Source: Planctomycetota bacterium
GTDB taxonomy: Bacteria; Planctomycetota; Phycisphaerae; WQYP01
Length of the DNA: 6,507 nucleotides
NCBI GenBank assembly: GCA_021828925.1
Contig: JAJZCT010000200.1
Coordinates: 1 to 6,507, forward strand
Direction: 5' to 3'
This document shows, in pieces, positions 1-5,886 of the stretch (the first letter of the stretch is position 1; each line of letters begins with the position of its first letter). Position numbers and translations under genes: made by a program. The notes under the pieces were generated by a model, which was not told the origin of the DNA, made no database searches, and worked only from the letters and a program-made list of their open reading frames with translations.

Positions 1-10
1 TTAAGCGCTG

Positions 11-1288
11 GTGAAGTGGCTGAAAAAGGAAAATGAAAAAATTAAGCCCGGCGATGTTATTGCCGAAGTTGAAACGGATAAAGCCACCCAGGAATTGGAG
101 GCCTTTGAACCCGGAACGGTGGCCAAGCTGATCGCCAAAGAAGGGGAAAAGGTTCCGGTAGGTGCCCTGATTGTGGTGCTGGCCAAGCCTGATGAAGATG
201 TGGCGGCCATCGCCAAGGCCGCAGGTGGGAAATCCGGAGCGGCTCCCGCGGCTGCGGCCCCGCCGGCACCGGCGGCAACGGCGGCTCCAACTCCCAATCC
301 AACTGCGACATCGCCTGCCGCGCCTGCGACAGCCTCGACACCGGCACCAGCGCCGGCCCCGGCCCCGGCACCCGCAGCAACATCTCCTGCCCAGAGTTCT
401 CGTCCCGCCCGCAGTTCGCCGCTGGCTCGAAAAATAGCCGCGGAAAAAGGCGTTGATATGAATTCACTTCAAGGCACCGGGCCGGACGGCCGCATCATCA
501 AGCGCGACGTGCTGGCCGCCGGTACCAGCGCCGGCAGGCCCCCAGCCACAAGCGCGGCAAAACCATCGGCTGCTGGCCCAGCCTCCGCCCTGCCTGCCGC
601 CAAGCTGGAAGCCAAAACGATCCCGTTAAGCAACATGCGGCAAACAATAGCCAAGCGGCTTTTGCAGGCCAAGCAGACCGTGCCGCATTTTTACGTTTCC
701 ATTGATGTGGTCATGGACGCACTGCTGGATTTGCGGAAGGCCGCCAATGAACAACTGGCTCCCACCAAATTAACCGTAACTGATTTTATTGCTCGGGCTG
801 TGACCCGTGCGGTGGTGCAGGTGCCGGGGGTTAATGCCAGCTTCACGGATACCGCCATTATTCAGCATGGCAGCGTGAATCTCGGAATTGCGGTCGCCAT
901 TGAGGACGGCTTGGTGGTACCGGTTATCCGTGATGCGCAGACCAAAGGCATTCGGCAGTTGTCCGAAGAAATTAAGCAATTGGCCCAATTGGCCCGCAGC
1001 CGCAAACTCAAAGCGGATCAGATGACCGGCAGCACCATTACCATCAGCAATCTGGGCATGTACGGCATACGGGAATTCCAGGCGATTATCAATCCGCCCG
1101 AGGCCGCTATTTTAGCCATCGGCGGCACCGAAGGGCGTCCCATCGTAAAAAATGGGCAGGTGGTACCCGCGCAAGTGATGACCATATCCCTATCCGCGGA
1201 TCACCGGGTCATTGACGGAGCGCTGGGCGCGGAGTTTTTAAGCAAGCTAAAAACCATCCTGGAAAACCCGCTAGCCATGCTGGTGTGA
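11..1288 (+). CDS. pdhC: Dihydrolipoamide acetyltransferase, E2 of pyruvate dehydrogenase complex (5'-truncated)
   Basis: E2 forms the core of the pyruvate dehydrogenase complex and transfers acetyl groups from its lipoyl arm to CoA in the cytoplasm. Counting from the GTG at 11, residues 1-58 are a lipoyl domain with the lipoylated lysine K24 in ETDKAT. Residues 75-130 are a flexible Ala/Pro linker with an (AP)n run. Residues 134-170 are the peripheral-subunit-binding domain (SSPLARKIAAEKGVD...GRIIKRDVL). A second linker leads to the acyltransferase domain at about 203-425, with active-site motif DHRVIDG (H398). The signature NLGMYGIREFQAIINPPEAA and the MLV end favour pyruvate over 2-oxoglutarate as substrate. 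The first 15-20 residues of the lipoyl domain are missing: in frame, a TAA lies at 2-4, and GTG at 11 has no visible ribosome site and falls inside the usual (L)VKWLKKE strand. The true start is therefore probably outside the window. No E1 or E3 gene is visible. Confidence 0.93.
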   Translation: MKWLKKENEKIKPGDVIAEVETDKATQELEAFEPGTVAKLIAKEGEKVPVGALIVVLAKPDEDVAAIAKAAGGKSGAAPAAAAPPAPAATAAPTPNPTATSPAAPATASTPAPAPAPAPAPAATSPAQSSRPARSSPLARKIAAEKGVDMNSLQGTGPDGRIIKRDVLAAGTSAGRPPATSAAKPSAAGPASALPAAKLEAKTIPLSNMRQTIAKRLLQAKQTVPHFYVSIDVVMDALLDLRKAANEQLAPTKLTVTDFIARAVTRAVVQVPGVNASFTDTAIIQHGSVNLGIAVAIEDGLVVPVIRDAQTKGIRQLSEEIKQLAQLARSRKLKADQMTGSTITISNLGMYGIREFQAIINPPEAAILAIGGTEGRPIVKNGQVVPAQVMTISLSADHRVIDGALGAEFLSKLKTILENPLAMLV

Positions 1289-1452
1289 TGCCCTGCGAGA
1301 TGAAAGTAACTGTTTATCGCACAAAGGGTCGCGGAAACAGGGCCGGTAGGAGCCACCGGGAGCGTATGCGCCATTGTGTGGAATTCTCTGTGGAACCGGC
1401 GGTTGTAAATCGACTGCGGCAAAGAGTTACAAAGCCGCAACGCGCGGTACCC

Positions 1453-1526
1453 ATCGCGACGGGGAGAAAACATCGTGTAATCAAATCGCATCTCGACTCG
1501 AACTCAACGCTTCCGCATTGAGCTAA
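1453..1526 (+). repeat. Intergenic direct repeat, copy A
   Basis: This 74-base segment matches 1644-1717 at 65 of 74 positions without gaps. It ends in CTCAACGC-TTCC-GCATTGAG, which can fold into an 8-bp stem with one C/A mismatch and a 4-base loop. Weaker similarity continues about 25 bases to the left and about 15 to the right. It has no recognisable coding content and could belong to a family of repeated extragenic elements. Confidence 0.8.
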
Positions 1527-1564
1527 CGCACACGCACCCGGCACATATTTGACAACCCGTAGCC

Positions 1565-1580
1565 TGACGCGGCAGCGTCA
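1565..1580. repeat. Perfect inverted repeat between the repeat copies
   Basis: TGACGC-GGCA-GCGTCA forms a perfect 6-bp stem with a 4-base loop. A shorter related form, TGAC-acac-GTCA, lies at 1718-1729 directly after repeat copy B, and both are followed by CGGTT. No T-run follows on either strand, so it does not look like a normal intrinsic terminator. It is probably part of the repeated element. Confidence 0.5.
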
Positions 1581-1643
1581 CGGTTCGATGCGGAACGGCA
1601 CCTCGGAAAATATCTGCGGTGTAATGCGGCACGCGCTGTGCCA

Positions 1644-1717
1644 ATCGCGCCGGCGGAAAAACATCGTGCAATCAAATCGTATCTCGACTTCAACTCAACG
1701 CTCCCGCATTGAGCTAA
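1644..1717 (+). repeat. Intergenic direct repeat, copy B
   Basis: This is the second copy of the 74-base repeat, starting 191 bases after the first. The terminal hairpin arms CTCAACGC and GCATTGAG are identical to copy A, and the only difference in that hairpin is one loop base (TTCC becomes TCCC). Most mismatches lie in the first 14 bases and near the middle. The nine-base word GTCACGGTT occurs both before this copy (1577-1585) and just after it (1726-1734), which hints at a larger degenerate repeat unit of roughly 150 bp. Confidence 0.8.
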
Positions 1718-1831
1718 TGACACACGTCACGGTTGAACGCGAAACCCCGCCACAGAAAGCGGCCCCGCGCATTGCACCGGCCTGCCGATCAAACCATTTG
1801 TGCCGGCAAAACACCAACCTCCGCGACCGGC

Positions 1832-2353
1832 TTATTTTCCGGGGAAAGGGGTCAGCACTTTGTTAATCATGTAGATAGTTGCGTCATGGGTGTAAATGGG
1901 GCCGCCGACGATTTTCGCGTTATCAACCATCAGCAGTTTTTGGCCATTGGAACTGATGGTGACATTTTGTCCATCGCCCATATTTTGCAACGGTGCACTG
2001 GACGCGTTGATCTGAAACAGCGCGATATGGTGCCACAGCAGCGACCGCAGTTCATTGCGATTGGTGGTTTTGGTCAGCTCGGCCAGCGTGCCTTTAGGCA
2101 GTTGTTTGAAGGCCGCATTCGTGGGGGCGAAAACGGTGTAATTGCCGGCGGTTTTCAGGGTGTATTCCAAGCCGGAGGATTTAACCAGCGAGGCAAAAGT
2201 GGAAATCTGTGGTTCATACTTCAGTACCCGCCAGGACGAATAATTCTGCGGATTGGATAATACGGTTTTGCTGCTGATAAAACTGCTGCAGCCGGTTAAT
2301 CCGAGTATCAAAACCGCCAAAGTGGTCCAAGCCGCTAAGTGTTGTTTCCGCAT
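1832..2353 (-). CDS. FAS1 (fasciclin) domain lipoprotein
   Basis: This is a 173-residue secreted lipoprotein with a single FAS1 domain, a fold associated with adhesion or extracellular interactions. Residues 1-21 form a lipoprotein signal peptide (basic MRKQH, then a hydrophobic core) ending in lipobox L19-T20-G21-C22, so the mature protein would be anchored through C22. FAS1 covers about residues 46-169. The H1 box YTVFAPTNAAF is at 72-82, a helix with WHHI is at 107-110 where the family usually has YHV, and the H2-like end IYMINKVLTP is at 160-169. I chose the ATG at 2353 rather than an in-frame start at 2392. It places the basic n-region correctly and has GAGGAA at 2361-2366, seven bases upstream. 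The gene is monocistronic with its own promoter, and its exact ligand is unknown. Confidence 0.9.
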   Translation of the reverse strand: MRKQHLAAWTTLAVLILGLTGCSSFISSKTVLSNPQNYSSWRVLKYEPQISTFASLVKSSGLEYTLKTAGNYTVFAPTNAAFKQLPKGTLAELTKTTNRNELRSLLWHHIALFQINASSAPLQNMGDGQNVTISSNGQKLLMVDNAKIVGGPIYTHDATIYMINKVLTPFPGK

Positions 2354-2397
2354 TTTAGACTTCCTCGCAAAGTATCGACTATTCAACGACACACGGG

Positions 2398-2427
2398 ATT
2401 ATAATGGCAGATAGGGCAGGTTGTATA
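2398..2427 (-). promoter_or_regulatory. Sigma70-type promoter of the fasciclin gene
   Basis: On the minus strand a perfect TATAAT (2398-2403) is preceded after 18 bases by TATACA (2422-2427), which matches 4 of 6 positions of the -35 consensus. Transcription would start near 2391, giving a leader of about 37 bases with the GAGGAA ribosome site. The -10 is strong and the -35 weak. Confidence 0.5.
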
Positions 2428-2578
2428 GTGTGGAACTCTTCAACAATATTTTGACGAATATTCCGATAACAACCCCCGGTCGCTTTACCTTACCCGGAAC
2501 CCCCATTACACCGCTGCCAACTCACACCTTGCATTTAATGACGAACGGAGCAAATGTTTCCTGACACAAGAATCTTCA

Positions 2579-2992
2579 TCAGGACTTTGCCGCAGCAAGC
2601 GGTTTGCCGCAATGGCGACAAAAGCGGTCAGGATAATCATGCGGCCAGCCGCAATTAGCACAGTTGAGAGTCTTGGAATCTTCTTGCGGGTCTTCAACTA
2701 TATGCGCCAGGCGTCGCACCTGAGCCAAAAGCAGATACCATAATCCCAGCACCAGGGTGATGCTTGAGATAATCAGCAGGGAATAGGCCACGATCGCCTG
2801 GAGCGTTGTAAATCGGCCAATATGCAGGGAACCCCAGATCGACACCCCATAGAGGTACCAGCCGGGAGCGGCGGTCAGCACGGCAAGCACGAGCATGACA
2901 TAACCGATGCGCCGAAAGTGCTTTCGCTTGCGGACTACCGAAGCCGGCAACCCGACATCATGCGGATGCAACGGCGGTATGTTGGCGGCCAT
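2579..2992 (-). CDS. Small membrane protein with C-terminal zinc ribbon
   Basis: This is a 137-residue protein of unknown function. A short cytoplasmic-type N-terminus with a basic stretch (RKRKHFRR, 21-28) is followed by two predicted membrane helices at about 29-50 and 65-90. A linker then leads to a zinc-ribbon knuckle pair, C111-x2-C114 and C125-x2-C128, the second reading FCRHCGKPL. By the positive-inside rule both ends would face the cytoplasm, with a short periplasmic loop (about 51-64). ATG at 2992 is preceded by GGAG (2999-3002) six bases upstream. Its start lies only 17 bases after the guaA stop, so it is probably co-transcribed with guaA. No catalytic motif is visible. The zinc ribbon could bind zinc structurally or act in protein contact, but I cannot name a role. 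Confidence 0.82.
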   Translation of the reverse strand: MAANIPPLHPHDVGLPASVVRKRKHFRRIGYVMLVLAVLTAAPGWYLYGVSIWGSLHIGRFTTLQAIVAYSLLIISSITLVLGLWYLLLAQVRRLAHIVEDPQEDSKTLNCANCGWPHDYPDRFCRHCGKPLAAAKS

Positions 2993-3009
2993 GATTTACT
3001 CCAGCAGTC

Positions 3010-4605
3010 TTATTCCCACTCTATGGTGCCCGGCGGCTTGCTGGTAATATCATACACCACCCGGCTTACAGAGCGAACTTCATTGACAATTCGACTGCTG
3101 ATCCGCGCCAGAACGTCATAGGGAATTCGGCTCCAGTCCGCAGTCATAAAATCCGTTGAATCTACACTGCGCAAGGCAATCACCGGCTTGTATCCGCGGC
3201 CATCACCCATGACCGCAACAGAATTAATCGGCAGCAATACCGCGAATGTTTGCGCTGTGGAGCGGTACAAGCCCGCCGCCACAATTTCCTCCAGCAGAAT
3301 TTCATCGGCATCCCGTAAAATAGCCAATTTCTCGCGTGTTATATCCCCGATGCAGCGCACCGCGAGTCCCGGACCGGGAAAGGGATGCCGCCAGACCATA
3401 TTTTCCGGCAGGCCCAGTACCTCCCCAAGCCGTCGAACTTCATCTTTGAACAATTCGCGCAGGGGTTCAACAAGCTCAAAGCCCAATTCCGCCGGCAGGC
3501 CTCCGACGTTGTGGTGCAGTTTGATATTGGCGGCCGTACGCGCATAGCCCTGGCCGCTTTCAATAACATCCGGATACAGCGTGCCCTGCGCGAGAAAGCG
3601 TGCATCAGGAATACTGCTGCTGGCGCGTTTGAACACATCAATAAATGCCTTGCCTATGATTTTCCGCTTGGCCTGCGGTTCACTGACCCCGGCAAGAGCG
3701 TCTAAAAATTCATCGCCGGCATCCACGACGCGCAGATCAATGTGAAAATGATCGCGGAAGGTACTTTCCACCGCATCGCGTTCATTTTTCCGCAATAAAC
3801 CGTTATCCACAAAAATACAGGTAAGCTGATTGCCGATCGCCCGATGCAGCAGCGCTGCCGCCACGGCGGAATCCACACCGCCGGATAACCCGCAGACCAC
3901 GCGGCCGGACCTCACCTGCCGGCGCACTTTATCCACAGCGATGTCCAGAAAATTTCCCATGCGCCAGGTTCCCGCGGCACCGCACACACGATATAAAAAA
4001 TTCTCCAGAATTTTTCCACCATGCGGGGTGTGTGTTACTTCCGGATGAAACTGCACGCCGAAAAAGGCCCGCGATTTATGCCGAATCGCCGCCAATGGGC
4101 AGGTGGGGGTAGAGGCCAGCGGAATAAAATCTGCTCCCATTTCCTTGACCTGATCACCGTGGCTCATCCACACACCCGTGTCGGCGGGCACGCCGGCAAA
4201 TAATTCGCCGCTGTGGCCCTCCGCCGCGGCGTTATCCAGCACGTGCAGCCGCGTGGCACCATACTCGGCAGCGACCCCGGGCTTGACCTTTCCGCCGAGC
4301 AATTCCGCACCGATCTGCATACCGTAACAAATTCCCAGAACGGGAATACCAAGGTCAAAAATGTTTGCATCACACCGCGGAGCACCGGCTTCATAGACGC
4401 TGGCCGGGCCGCCGGAAAGAATCAATCCCACCGGATTCATTTCCCGCAGTTTGGCGATGGAAATATCCGGAGCCACCAGCACCGCCTGAACGCCGGCCTC
4501 ACGCACACGCCGGGCAATGAGCTGCACATATTGTGAGCCAAAATCCAAAATGGGGATCGTCTGTTCGGGAATGGCTGCTGTCCTATTATCCTGCAATTTA
4601 TTCAT
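3010..4605 (-). CDS. guaA: GMP synthase (glutamine-hydrolysing)
   Basis: This enzyme converts XMP to GMP with ATP and glutamine, the last step of guanine nucleotide synthesis, in the cytoplasm. It has 531 residues, close to the usual ~525. The N-terminal class I glutamine amidotransferase (about 17-208) starts with [18 protein letters not shown] and has the catalytic triad C93 (GICYGMQ), H187 and E189 (FHPEV). The ATP-pyrophosphatase domain has the P-loop SGGVDS at 241-246 and YPDVIESG at 344-351. The C-terminal dimerisation domain has [11 protein letters not shown] at 407-417 and ends in the canonical KPPGTIEWE. All key residues are intact. ATG at 4605 gives the N-terminus expected for the family, and the next Met (M56) is inside the domain. 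No Shine-Dalgarno is seen upstream, and a promoter -10 ends six bases before the ATG, suggesting a leaderless mRNA. The zinc-ribbon membrane gene follows in the same direction. Confidence 0.98.
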   Translation of the reverse strand: MNKLQDNRTAAIPEQTIPILDFGSQYVQLIARRVREAGVQAVLVAPDISIAKLREMNPVGLILSGGPASVYEAGAPRCDANIFDLGIPVLGICYGMQIGAELLGGKVKPGVAAEYGATRLHVLDNAAAEGHSGELFAGVPADTGVWMSHGDQVKEMGADFIPLASTPTCPLAAIRHKSRAFFGVQFHPEVTHTPHGGKILENFLYRVCGAAGTWRMGNFLDIAVDKVRRQVRSGRVVCGLSGGVDSAVAAALLHRAIGNQLTCIFVDNGLLRKNERDAVESTFRDHFHIDLRVVDAGDEFLDALAGVSEPQAKRKIIGKAFIDVFKRASSSIPDARFLAQGTLYPDVIESGQGYARTAANIKLHHNVGGLPAELGFELVEPLRELFKDEVRRLGEVLGLPENMVWRHPFPGPGLAVRCIGDITREKLAILRDADEILLEEIVAAGLYRSTAQTFAVLLPINSVAVMGDGRGYKPVIALRSVDSTDFMTADWSRIPYDVLARISSRIVNEVRSVSRVVYDITSKPPGTIEWE

Positions 4606-4611
4606 ACAGCG

Positions 4612-4640
4612 ATTCTAACCGCAGGGGCCAATGCTGAAAA
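4612..4640 (-). promoter_or_regulatory. Putative guaA promoter, leaderless geometry
   Basis: On the minus strand, TTTTCA (4635-4640, 4 of 6 to the -35 consensus) and TAGAAT (4612-4617, 5 of 6 to the -10 consensus) are separated by 17 bases. Seven bases beyond the -10 is the A of the guaA ATG, so the predicted transcript would begin at or next to the start codon. This fits the absence of a ribosome-binding site. It is inferred from sequence only. Confidence 0.4.
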
Positions 4641-4826
4641 TGGCACAACGTGTGAGCGGGAAATGATTGTCAGACTCCCGGTTGCTTTTTGCCGATGTAT
4701 CGCCTCCAAGCGCAATACGTCCGCGTACCGTGACGGTCTGCGGGTGCATTTGGAATCATCCTTGTCGGGTGGGAGTGCGGATTGTTTCCGTGGCGGCGTA
4801 CCAATTGAAGCGGTAATGCGCACGGC

Positions 4827-4860
4827 GCTGGCTCTGACGCTGTAGGCCAGCCCCTTTTTT
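4827..4860 (+). terminator. Terminator-like hairpin with T-tract, plus strand
   Basis: GCTGGC (4827-4832) can pair with GCCAGC (4846-4851) across a 13-base loop, followed by CCC and six T (4855-4860). The stem is short and the loop long, so it is a weak intrinsic terminator at best. It would stop plus-strand transcription, yet every convincing gene nearby is on the minus strand. It could limit antisense transcription entering the bicistron or end an unseen small RNA. Confidence 0.3.
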
Positions 4861-4924
4861 GGAGTTTTTGCGGCATGCCGGATCAGAATGAATTGAGGGG
4901 AGTCCCGCAAGCAATTGCCTTCGA

Positions 4925-5347
4925 TTACACTCCGGTAAGTTCCGCTTCCACGCCGGTTGCATCGGCGATCTCGATGAGTTTTCTGTATGCAAGAGTAACA
5001 ATCTTGTCAGCATCCGGGTGCGTAATCCATAGCTTGGCCAGGAAAATATGAACAAGTTTGACCGGCCCATCTTCGATTTCGATTATGAAGCCGGGAATTT
5101 TATCCCGCATTTGTTCGCGGAACCTCGATATGCCCTTGATCAGCGAGCCGACGATCTTCCCGGTCTCCTGGCCATAATATACGGTCACAAGGTCATCGAG
5201 CCTTTCAGCACGATAGACTTCCGGGCTGGCGATAAATTCGATGCAATCGCCGTCGCCATCGTAGGTCGCCGATGGCTTAAACGGTGGGGCTTTCAGTGCC
5301 AGCTCAAGTACGTACTTCCCAAAATCACTGTTGGACATGGCGGTCAT
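4925..5347 (-). CDS. DUF2283-like protein, second gene of the bicistron
   Basis: This 140-residue soluble protein has an N-terminal half resembling DUF2283: YDGDGDCIEFI at 29-39, an acidic turn at E48-D52, and VTVYYGQETGKIVGSLI at 54-70, matching the family pattern of YD-x-aD-xLYI, then a strand, then G-x-IVG. The C-terminal half (FIIEIEDGPVKL at 87-98, then a helical end) goes beyond the usual short DUF2283 and I do not recognise it. Known DUF2283 proteins have no catalytic activity that I can state, and some sit next to small toxin-like genes. ATG at 5347 has an excellent GGAGG (5353-5357) five bases upstream. The alternative ATG at 5338 would be 14 bases from it. The start overlaps the stop of the preceding gene as ATGA, so the two are probably translationally coupled. 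The family call is by eye. Confidence 0.8.
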   Translation of the reverse strand: MTAMSNSDFGKYVLELALKAPPFKPSATYDGDGDCIEFIASPEVYRAERLDDLVTVYYGQETGKIVGSLIKGISRFREQMRDKIPGFIIEIEDGPVKLVHIFLAKLWITHPDADKIVTLAYRKLIEIADATGVEAELTGV

Positions 5348-5352
5348 AAAAG

Positions 5353-5357
5353 CCTCC
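5353..5357 (-). promoter_or_regulatory. Ribosome binding site of the DUF2283-like gene
   Basis: GGAGG on the minus strand, five bases before ATG 5347, lies inside the last codons of the upstream gene. It decides the start at 5347 over 5338 and fits re-initiation at the ATGA overlap. Confidence 0.75.
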
Positions 5358-5600
5358 GTCTAAATCGTCGGTCGTGGTTCTCAGGCAGCCGACAATCTGC
5401 CTGACTGCAATTCTCCCACCTCCAATTGTAGGCAATTCCGTCCTGATTAACAAAGACCAGAAATACCTGGCCGGGGAACGCGTTCTGCTCAGTGCCATCG
5501 GTCTTATAACTCTTAGACGGAACTCCGCAATAACAGCGCCAGCCAACGCCACGCCGATCCTCATCCTCGTCCTGTGTAAGGCCTTCGAAAATTCCGGTGG

Positions 5601-5607
5601 GTTTTTT
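5601..5607 (-). other. Slippery heptamer A-AAA-AAC at the frame junction
   Basis: In the frame of the upstream half, codons CAA-AAA-AAC contain A-AAA-AAC, a classic X-XXY-YYZ heptamer for -1 slippage. Slipping back one base there makes the next codon CCC and enters exactly the frame of the downstream half (P-T-G-I-F). An eighth A would also restore the frame, as Q-K-K-P-T. I see no strong downstream stem or upstream Shine-Dalgarno-like stimulator. Confidence 0.6.
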
Positions 5608-5813
5608 TGGAGTATCTCAGGGACGATAAATCCGGCTTCCATCACTTGCCCCCTGCTTCGCCCGGCGATGGCCAAGAGCCGCGCGTGGGACAACTGAATT
5701 TTCGTTTTTCTGCCACTCGACGGATCAACAGCGTCCAACAATATCCCGTCGCGCCGCAGCCCTGTTCCCTCGTTCATTCTGAGCACCTTTCCTGCCGTCG
5801 GCTGATTCCATCG

Positions 5814-5850
5814 CTGATATTATTTAAGGCGAGATATTATCAGAAATATC
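5814..5850. promoter_or_regulatory. Overlapping inverted repeats on the promoter, putative operator
   Basis: CTGATATTAT (5814-5823) and ATATTATCAG (5834-5843) are inverted copies with 9 of 10 bases matching and a 10-base spacer, so their centres are 20 bases apart, about two helical turns. A second, perfect one, GATATT-atcaga-AATATC (5833-5850), overlaps the right arm. Together they cover the -10 and most of the -10/-35 spacer. This is typical of a repressor site and compatible with autoregulation by a product of the bicistron. The repressor is not identified. Confidence 0.5.
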
Positions 5851-5862
5851 GGGAAGTGGCAA
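5834..5862 (-). promoter_or_regulatory. Promoter of the bicistron
   Basis: On the minus strand, TTGCCA (5857-5862, 5 of 6 to consensus) and TAATAT (5834-5839, 4 of 6) are spaced by exactly 17 bases. Transcription would start near 5827, about 50 bases before ATG 5777. The promoter sits directly downstream of the M42 gene stop, so the bicistron can be expressed independently of that gene. Confidence 0.55.
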
Positions 5863-5886
5863 CATGGGGTTACTCACATGGGGTTA
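5862..5886. repeat. Short tandem repeat upstream of the -35
   Basis: ACATGGGGTTA occurs at 5862-5872 and again at 5876-5886, a perfect 11-base match with a 14-base period. It begins within the -35 hexamer of the bicistron and ends just before the M42 stop codon. It might be an activator or regulator site, or simple duplication. Confidence 0.5.

Larger units (their letters stand above)
1289..1831. other. Convergent intergenic region with repeats, no convincing gene
   Basis: These 543 bases separate the 3' ends of the E2 gene and the fasciclin gene. Short open frames exist on both strands, but they have no ribosome site and no family features. Those on the minus strand resemble each other only because the DNA beneath them is duplicated. 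The region carries the two direct-repeat copies and the small inverted repeats listed separately. CCGGT (1343-1347) can pair with ACCGG (1355-1359), but no T-tract follows, so I see no clear intrinsic terminator for either flanking gene. Confidence 0.6.
4606..4924. other. Intergenic region upstream of guaA, no convincing gene
   Basis: About 320 bases lie between the guaA start and the stop of the DUF2283-like gene. Frames of 102 codons (minus, TTG start at 4910) and 60 codons (plus, 4663-4845) are open but lack ribosome sites and family features. The minus frame does end in an ATGA overlap with the guaA start, which I take as chance. I see no purine-riboswitch pattern. The recognisable elements are the guaA promoter candidate and a hairpin with a T-tract on the plus strand. 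Confidence 0.5.
5344..5777 (-). pseudogene. Unknown protein split by a -1 frameshift, first gene of the bicistron
   Basis: The protein is read in two frames. From ATG 5777, the first 59 codons run to ...FIVPEILQKN. The original frame stays open to 5325, but its continuation is Arg-rich, unstructured sequence that runs past the next gene's start. One base back, from 5601, the frame gives PTGIFEGLTQDEDED, then GVGWRCYCGVP (about 76-86), FLVFVN (106-111) and YNWRWE (117-122). It ends at a TGA (5344-5346) that overlaps the next ATG as ATGA. The joined product is 144 residues, acidic in the middle, with conserved-looking Trp and Cys and no signal peptide or membrane helix. I recall similar hypothetical proteins but no function. 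ATG 5777 has AGGAAAGG upstream at suitable spacing, while an in-frame GTG at 5786 is too close to it. The shift may be a mutation, a sequencing error in seven A, or programmed. It could be a toxin-like partner of the DUF2283-like gene, which is inference only. Confidence 0.78.

Noticed and set aside
245..400. Repetitive GC-rich tract in the E2 gene as a DNA repeat
   Set aside because: It encodes the Ala/Pro linker normal for E2 proteins, and the repetition comes from the amino acid composition.
1575..1600. GGTTCGA motif resembling a tRNA T-loop
   Set aside because: The flanking bases do not form a T-stem and no anticodon arm or acceptor stem can be built around it.
1314..1723. Two minus-strand frames with similar protein sequences (LAQCGSVE...), possible paralogous small genes
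   Set aside because: The similarity follows directly from the DNA direct repeat. There are no ribosome sites, and similarity ends with the repeat.
2559..2584. TCCTGA / TCAGGA hairpin at the end of the zinc-ribbon gene as a terminator
   Set aside because: The stem is only six bases with a 14-base loop, overlaps the stop codon and is not followed by a T-tract on the minus strand.
4663..4845. Plus-strand 60-codon frame ending inside the terminator-like hairpin
   Set aside because: It has no spaced ribosome site and no recognisable features, and its stop codon lies inside the hairpin loop.
4602..4910. Minus-strand 102-codon frame whose stop overlaps the guaA start as ATGA
   Set aside because: It starts at TTG without a ribosome site and its sequence is basic, low in structure and like no family. 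The overlap alone is not enough.
4606..4924. Guanine/purine riboswitch upstream of guaA
   Set aside because: I could not find the conserved purine-aptamer core or loop pairs on the minus strand, and the promoter candidate adjoins the start codon.
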